Origin: Actinomycetota bacterium
Lineage (GTDB): Bacteria > Actinomycetota > Thermoleophilia > Gaiellales > Gaiellaceae
Direction: 5' to 3'
Assembly (NCBI GenBank): GCA_005883955.1
Contig: VAXH01000063.1
Location: forward strand, 1 to 52,680
Length of the DNA: 52,680 nucleotides
Shown: one piece after another, positions 48,504 to 52,680 of the stretch
Layout of the letters: every line of letters begins with the position of its first letter
Position numbering within the stretch: the stretch's first letter is position 1
Program-made: the position numbers and the translations under genes
The notes under the pieces: generated by a model
What the model saw: only the letters and a program-made list of their open reading frames with translations
What the model was told of the DNA's origin: nothing
Databases searched by the model: none

Positions 48504-48677
48504 TTAGTCGAGGGCGAGATAGACGTACGCGACGAGGATCGTGGCGCCGTAGAGGAGCAGGACGAAGCCGAAGAGCGCCAGGCCGAAGATCACGTTCCGC
48601 CGGGCGAGCGCGGCGTCGGGATCTGCCGGCTCGTGCACCGTCTGCGGGGGAATCGGCTCCGGCAGGCGTTCGGTCAT
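48504..48677 (-). CDS. 57-residue single-helix membrane protein of the oxidase operon
   Basis: The frame translates to MTERLPEPIPPQTVHEPADP followed by a basic stretch and one hydrophobic helix (NVIFGLALFGFVLLLYGATI, then LVAYVYLALD). Its ATG overlaps the ctaB stop (ATGA). Small single-helix proteins commonly accompany heme-copper oxidase operons as accessory or assembly subunits. The position and coupling suggest the same here, but no family is recognised. Confidence 0.75.
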   Translation of the reverse strand: MTERLPEPIPPQTVHEPADPDAALARRNVIFGLALFGFVLLLYGATILVAYVYLALD

Positions 48678-49867
48678 AGCGCGGCGTCCGCGGCCATGGC
48701 TGCGAACAGCAGCGCCAGGTAGAGGAGCGAGAAGTGGAAGAGCAGCGCGGCGCGGCGCGGGCTCGGCTGCTGGCGCAGGCCGAGCGCGAGGATGAGGAAG
48801 ACCGCGCCGAGCAGGAGCGCGGCCACGAGGTAGGCCAAGCCGAGCGTCCCGTAGAGGAACGGCGAGGCAGTGACTGCCACCAGCAGGCCTGAATAGAGGA
48901 CGATCTGCTTCGTTGTCTCCCGCTCACCGCGTACGACCGGCAGCATCGGCACGCCGGCGGCTTCGTAATCGCCGCGGATCAGGAGCGCGAGCGCCCAGAA
49001 GTGAGGCGGAGTCCAGAAGAAGACGATCGCGAACAACAGCAATGCCGGAACGGTGACGTTTCCGGTCGCCGCCGCCCAGCCGACCAGCGGCGGGATTGCG
49101 CCGGCGGCGCCGCCGATGACGATGTTCTGCGGCGTCGAGCGCTTCAGCCAGCGTGTGTAGACGAAGACGTAGAAGAGGTTGCCGGCCAAGGCGAGCAGGG
49201 CCGCGAGCACGTTGACGAGGCTCGCGAGCAGGACGAAGGAGAGCGCCGAGAGCGCAAGCCCGAACTCGAGCGCACGAGTGGGCGCCACCCGGTCGGCTGC
49301 GACGGGACGGCGGTCGGTACGCCTCATGTTCCGGTCGATGTCCCGGTCGAGGACGTGATTGATCGCACTCGCGCCGCCGCAGGCCAGCGCCAAGCCGGTC
49401 ATCGTGACCGCGAAGAGCCACGCGGAAGGAAAGCCGGCCGCGCCGACGATCATCCCGCAGGCGCCCGTGAGCAGCAGCAGGCTCATGATCCGCGGCTTGG
49501 TCAGCGTCAGGTAGTCCCGCCAAGGCGCCGCGGCGACCGGTTCGCCACGAAGCGTCGTGGCCGTCGCGACGAGCGCCGCCGCGAGAGCCAGCGCGGCGAA
49601 CGCAATGTGCAAGGGCCGCCCGATCACAAGCGCGGCGGCGGCGAAGAGGCCGAGCGCGGCGACGGATGGCCGGGGCAGCCGCCGGTGCGCGACCCAAGCC
49701 GCCGCTACGAGTGCGGCCAACGGGGGCACCGCGAGCGCGGCCAGCGCCCGGTGTGCCGTGTGCAGCGACAGCGCGCCCGAAACGACCGCGAGCGCGGCCG
49801 CAGCCGCGGCGCCGACGGCGATCAGCCGCAGCCAGGGACCGGGTCGCACCTCAGGCACTGACAGCAC
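48674..49867 (-). CDS. ctaB: Protoheme IX farnesyltransferase CtaB with N-terminal extension
   Basis: The enzyme makes heme O for the terminal oxidase. The C-terminal 280 residues are a UbiA-type prenyltransferase: YLTLTKPRIMSLLLLTG, the NHVLDRDIDRNMRRTDRRP Asp-rich motif, NLFYVFVYTRWLKRSTPQNIVIGG, and ALLIRGDYEAAGVPMLP. The first 105 residues form about four helices with two His-containing segments (LHTAHRALAALAV and RPLHIAFAAL), unlike ordinary CtaB. The GTG start overlaps ctaD; another GTG nine bases later is possible. Confidence 0.9.
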   Translation of the reverse strand: MLSVPEVRPGPWLRLIAVGAAAAAALAVVSGALSLHTAHRALAALAVPPLAALVAAAWVAHRRLPRPSVAALGLFAAAALVIGRPLHIAFAALALAAALVATATTLRGEPVAAAPWRDYLTLTKPRIMSLLLLTGACGMIVGAAGFPSAWLFAVTMTGLALACGGASAINHVLDRDIDRNMRRTDRRPVAADRVAPTRALEFGLALSALSFVLLASLVNVLAALLALAGNLFYVFVYTRWLKRSTPQNIVIGGAAGAIPPLVGWAAATGNVTVPALLLFAIVFFWTPPHFWALALLIRGDYEAAGVPMLPVVRGERETTKQIVLYSGLLVAVTASPFLYGTLGLAYLVAALLLGAVFLILALGLRQQPSPRRAALLFHFSLLYLALLFAAMAADAAL

Positions 49868-51509
49868 CCTTCTGCAGCCGGCGCCGCAGATCCCTCAGGG
49901 GCCGTGCGCTCGTCACGTAGGGGACCTTGTCGAAATTGTGCGACGGCGGTGGCGAGCTCGTGTACCACTCGAGCGTGTCTGCGACCCAGGGGTCATGACC
50001 GGCCCGCCGGCCGCGCGATCTTGTAATGGCGACGTTGATCAGGAAGACGAGCGTGCCGAAGGCCATCACGAAGGCACCGATCGTCGAGACCAGGTTCCAG
50101 GCTGCCCACCAGCCGTGATGGTTGTACGTCCAGACGCGGCGCGGCATTCCGAGTAGCCCGAGGAAGTGCTGCGGGAAGAAGGTCAGATTGATCCCGACGA
50201 AATAGAGCCAGAAGTTGACCTTTCCCAGCCGCTCGTTGAGAAAGCGGCCGAACATTTTCGGCCACCAATAGTAGAAGGCTGCGAACAACGCGAACGCGGA
50301 GCCGCCGAAGAGCACGTAGTGCATGTGCGCGACGACGAAGTACGTGTCCGTGACCTGCCAGTCGAAGGGAAAGGCCGCGAGGAAGATCCCCGAGAGGCCG
50401 CCAATCGTGAAGACCCCGACGGCGCCGAGCGCGAACAGCATCGCCGTGTCGAGGATCACGTTGCCGCGCCAGGTGGTCGCGATCCAGTTGAAGATCTTGA
50501 TCCCGGTCGGAACCGCGATGGTCATCGACGAGAGCATGAAGAAGATGTTCAGCCCCGTCGGCAGCCCGACCGAGAACATGTGATGCGCCCAGACGAGCAT
50601 CGAGTAGAAGCCGATCGCGACCGTCGAGAAGGCGATCGCCTTGTAGCCGAAGATCGGCTTGCGCGAGAAGACGGGGATCACCTCCGAGACGATGCCCATC
50701 GCGGGCAGGACCATGATGTAGACCTCGGGGTGGCCGAAGAACCAGAAGAGGTGCTGGTAGAGGACGGCGTTGCCGCCCTTCTGCGGCAAGAAGAAGTGCG
50801 TGCCGGCCTGGCGGTCGAGGAGGAGGAGCGTCTGGGCGCCCGCGAGCTCGGAGAGGGCGATCAGGATCAGGATCGCGTAGATCTCGATCGCCCAGACGAA
50901 CAAGGGGAGGCGCATCCAGCTCATCCCGGGCGCGCGCATGTTGTGGATCGTGACGATGAAGTTGATCGCGCCGATGATCGACGAGATCGAGGTCAGGTGG
51001 ATGCTCAGGATCCAGAGGTCCTGGCCGTGGCCGGGGGAGAAGAACTTCTCCGAGAGCGGCGGGTAGCTGTACCAGCCGGCCCGCGCCGGCCCGTGTACGG
51101 CGAAGAAGCTCGACATGAGGACGAGCCCGCCGAGCAGGTAGAGCCAGTAGGAGAGCGCGTTCAGGCGCGGGAAGGCCATGTCCCGCGAGCCGATCATCAG
51201 CGGGACGAGGAAGTTTGCGAAGCCGGCGAGGATCGGGACGACGAAGAGGAAGATCATCGTCGTCCCGTGCATCGTGAAGAGCGCGTCGTAGCTGTCGCGG
51301 GTCACGAAGTGCTCGTTCGGCGTCGCGAGCTGCGCCCGCATGAGCAGCGCGAAGATCCCGCCGACGACGAAGAAGAGCAGGCTCGTGCCGATGTAGAGGA
51401 TCCCGATCCGCTTGTGGTCGACGGTCGTGACCCAGCTCGCGACGCGCCCCTCCGTCCAGGGGATCCGCGCCGGAACGGCGGGCGCGGCGGAGGTCTCCCT
51501 AGCCGCCAC
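49851..51509 (-). CDS. ctaD: Cytochrome c oxidase subunit I
   Basis: The 552-residue subunit carries the heme a and heme a3-CuB centres. Key segments are TMHGTTMIFLFVVPILAGFANFLVPL with the heme a His at about 81, WFFGHPEVYIMVLPAMG with the CuB His-Tyr pair, HHMFSVGL, and DTYFVVAHMHYVLFGG with the last two heme ligands. GHPEVY and the ENVV-like absence of a K-channel variant point to an A-type oxidase. The GTG giving VAARETSAAPAVP is chosen because it overlaps the ctaC stop by 11 bases and leads straight into the conserved DHKRIG. Confidence 0.94.
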   Translation of the reverse strand: MAARETSAAPAVPARIPWTEGRVASWVTTVDHKRIGILYIGTSLLFFVVGGIFALLMRAQLATPNEHFVTRDSYDALFTMHGTTMIFLFVVPILAGFANFLVPLMIGSRDMAFPRLNALSYWLYLLGGLVLMSSFFAVHGPARAGWYSYPPLSEKFFSPGHGQDLWILSIHLTSISSIIGAINFIVTIHNMRAPGMSWMRLPLFVWAIEIYAILILIALSELAGAQTLLLLDRQAGTHFFLPQKGGNAVLYQHLFWFFGHPEVYIMVLPAMGIVSEVIPVFSRKPIFGYKAIAFSTVAIGFYSMLVWAHHMFSVGLPTGLNIFFMLSSMTIAVPTGIKIFNWIATTWRGNVILDTAMLFALGAVGVFTIGGLSGIFLAAFPFDWQVTDTYFVVAHMHYVLFGGSAFALFAAFYYWWPKMFGRFLNERLGKVNFWLYFVGINLTFFPQHFLGLLGMPRRVWTYNHHGWWAAWNLVSTIGAFVMAFGTLVFLINVAITRSRGRRAGHDPWVADTLEWYTSSPPPSHNFDKVPYVTSARPLRDLRRRLQKGAVSA

Positions 51510-52479
51510 CGCCGACCACCTTCTTGCCGACGTATGCGAAGAGCGCGTCGAACTGCTGCTTCGTCCAGCCGTCGGCGACGGGCGGCATGACGCCGGGGAT
51601 GTTCGGCTGGTCGCGGCCGTTCCGGACGAGCGTCTCCAGGCCCTGCCGGTCGGTGAGGAGCGGGCTCGCCACGATCTTCGGGCCGTAGTCGCCCTGTCCG
51701 CCCAGGCCATGGCACTTGGCGCAGGCGCCGATCCACTCGGAGCGCCCGAGGTCGGACTTCGCCTTCGTCCCGAGCCACCGTTCGTATGCGGCACGCGGCT
51801 CGGCGACGACGCGCGCCTTCATCGCCGCGTGGAAGATGCCGCAGAACTCGCCGCACTGGCCCCGGTACGTGCCGACCCGGTCGGCGCGGAACCACGTGTG
51901 GTTCGTCTTGCCGGGGATGGCGTCGAACTTCCCGTCGAGCTCCGGGATCCACCAGCTGTGGTCGACGTCGCGGGAGTGGATGTCGAGCGTCACGACCCTG
52001 TGCACCGGCGCATGCAGCTCGTCGATCGAGACGGCGCCGTTCGGGTACGTGAACTGCCAGTAGAACTGGTGCGCGTCGACCCGGACCGCGATCTGGTCAC
52101 CCGCGGCGCGCGCCTTCGGGACGTCCTTGATCCCGGGCAGCTCGTAGAGGACGAAGCTCGCGATCCCGGCCAGGATCAGCACCGGGATCGCCGTCCAGAT
52201 CAGCTCGAGCCGCGTCGCGCCGTGCACCTGCGGCCCCGCCGCGCGGCGCGGGCGGCCGCGGTGCCGGTAGCGGACGACGAAGATGACGAGCGCCGCCTCG
52301 ACGAGGATCAGGACGATCCCGGTGAAGAGCGCGATCAGCTTGTAGCTGTCGTTGATCCGGCCGGCGTTCGGCGAGTGGGGCGAGGGCGGTGCGAAGCCGC
52401 CGTTGCCGGCCGCTGCGGCGCCGACGAAGACGAGCGCCGCGCCGATGGCCAGGCAGAAGGCGATCAGCCGGCGGCGCAC
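51499..52479 (-). CDS. ctaC: Cytochrome c oxidase subunit II with fused cytochrome c (caa3 type)
   Basis: The 326-residue subunit has a signal-like N-terminus, two transmembrane helices (about 47-69 and 97-114) and a CuA domain with H174, C209, C213, H217 and M220 in GQCGEFCGIFHAAM. Appended is a cytochrome c domain with the heme motif C253-A-K-C256-H257 and a likely axial Met in GVMPP. The fusion marks a caa3-type enzyme that accepts electrons through its own heme c. It starts with GTG, separated by 20 bases from a divergent gene. Confidence 0.95.
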   Translation of the reverse strand: MRRRLIAFCLAIGAALVFVGAAAAGNGGFAPPSPHSPNAGRINDSYKLIALFTGIVLILVEAALVIFVVRYRHRGRPRRAAGPQVHGATRLELIWTAIPVLILAGIASFVLYELPGIKDVPKARAAGDQIAVRVDAHQFYWQFTYPNGAVSIDELHAPVHRVVTLDIHSRDVDHSWWIPELDGKFDAIPGKTNHTWFRADRVGTYRGQCGEFCGIFHAAMKARVVAEPRAAYERWLGTKAKSDLGRSEWIGACAKCHGLGGQGDYGPKIVASPLLTDRQGLETLVRNGRDQPNIPGVMPPVADGWTKQQFDALFAYVGKKVVGGGG

Positions 52480-52486
52480 AGCGTCG

Positions 52487-52493
52487 TAGTCTA
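52487..52493. promoter_or_regulatory. Symmetric divergent -10 element between ctaC and the gene at 52500
   Basis: TAGTCTA gives TAGTCT on the plus strand, seven bases before the ATG at 52500, and TAGACT on the minus strand, eight bases before the ctaC GTG. Both spacings suit leaderless transcription, as at the tkt/rpiB gap. Confidence 0.45.
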
Positions 52494-52499
52494 TGAACG

Positions 52500-52680
52500 A
52501 TGGCCGAGCGGACGCGGGTCGAGCTACCGCCTGGCGTCGCGGGCGACTTCGAGGTCTTCCTGAACGGCGTGCCGCAGGTCGAGGGGCGCGATTTCCGCCG
52601 CGCAGGCCGGGCGCTCGTCTTCGACCGGCCGCTGACGCGCGAGGGCCGGCTCGGCTTCTGGCGCTGGCTGTCGCTCTTCC
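52500..52680 (+). CDS. Conserved-looking protein, N-terminal fragment (continues past window)
   Basis: The 60 visible codons begin MAERTRVELPPGVAGDFEVF and continue LNGVPQVEGRDFRRAGRALV to FDRPLTREGRLGFWRWLSLF. I recognise the FLNGVPQ and ALVFDRPL pattern as common to short actinobacterial proteins annotated only as hypothetical. No domain can be assigned. The gene is divergent from ctaC across a 20-bp gap. Confidence 0.6.
   Translation, partial: MAERTRVELPPGVAGDFEVFLNGVPQVEGRDFRRAGRALVFDRPLTREGRLGFWRWLSLF

Noticed and set aside
51510-51794. Longer ctaD start
   Set aside because: The extra codons lie inside ctaC in another frame and are Ser/Arg-rich. The GTG overlapping the ctaC stop fits the family's N-terminus.
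1-52680. tRNA, rRNA, phage or insertion-sequence genes
   Set aside because: I saw no cloverleaf with a CCA-like end, rRNA signature, integrase or transposase. The HNH protein stands alone and has no intron or phage context.

Overview
The window is dense, GC-rich DNA with many GTG/TTG starts, ATGA/GTGA/TTGA gene overlaps and short intergenic gaps. It reads as a chromosomal segment of a high-GC actinobacterium. The layout of the cell-division kinase locus, a type II glutamine synthetase beside a type I enzyme, an OpcA-linked pentose phosphate operon and a caa3-type oxidase fit Actinomycetota, perhaps a deep-branching class such as Thermoleophilia. That last step is inference from gene content. 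I see no rRNA, tRNA, CRISPR array, phage or transposase.

Region by region. (1) Bases 1-7720, minus strand: a growth and division signalling operon (second Ser/Thr kinase, fhaA, fhaB, pstP, rodA/ftsW, pbpA, pknB, the last cut by the window edge). (2) 7832-10017, plus strand: a membrane-anchored protein of unknown function, a DUF4446 protein and an HNH endonuclease. (3) 10126-14335, minus strand: a nitrogen operon reading glnII, a PAT-type N-acetyltransferase, a P-II protein, amt, a 46-residue Cys-pair protein and a rhodanese. (4) 14726-19407, plus strand: an ABC-2 exporter, a methyltransferase, a double GNAT protein and glnA. (5) 19408-21264: a repeat-rich stretch, a PRC-barrel-like ORF overrun by repeats, and two small membrane proteins. 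(6) 21285-23390: an adjacent GAF/HisKA_2 sensor kinase and REC-ANTAR regulator (PdtaS/PdtaR type). (7) 23481-29128: an envelope cluster with an MprF-like synthase, a transporter-like protein and three esterase-D-like domains. (8) 29134-32962: SRPBCC protein, ABC-F ATPase, secreted protein. (9) 33064-42191: transketolase divergent from rpiB, tal, an alpha/beta hydrolase, pgi, gnd, zwf and opcA. (10) 42213-45574: two ECF sigma/membrane-partner modules. (11) 45684-52479, minus strand: secreted protein, amidase, small membrane protein, ctaB, ctaD, ctaC.

The most interesting system is regulatory. Both glutamine synthetase genes are preceded by an intrinsic terminator so close to the ribosome-binding site that transcription must pass through it. 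In both leaders a hairpin with identical stem and flanks (CCGAGGC, six-base loop, GCCTCAGG) shares bases with the terminator stem, so the two folds exclude each other. The glnII leader also has a second six-base-loop hairpin just upstream, starting next to a predicted transcription start. This is the architecture of RNAs recognised by ANTAR antiterminators, and an ANTAR regulator with its kinase is encoded about 3.4 kb downstream of glnA. My hypothesis is that this pair controls transcription through the glnII-acetyltransferase-P-II-amt operon and perhaps glnA.

A second discovery is a dispersed family of about 70-bp hairpin repeats (stem around GGC-TTT-GCC, start TGAGGCGTCGC) with at least ten copies. 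In three genes the first TGA of the repeat is also the stop codon, and one copy lies inside the division operon. Two 20-21 bp divergent intergenic gaps each carry a symmetric TAnnnTA element that gives a -10 box on both strands, with start codons spaced for leaderless transcripts.
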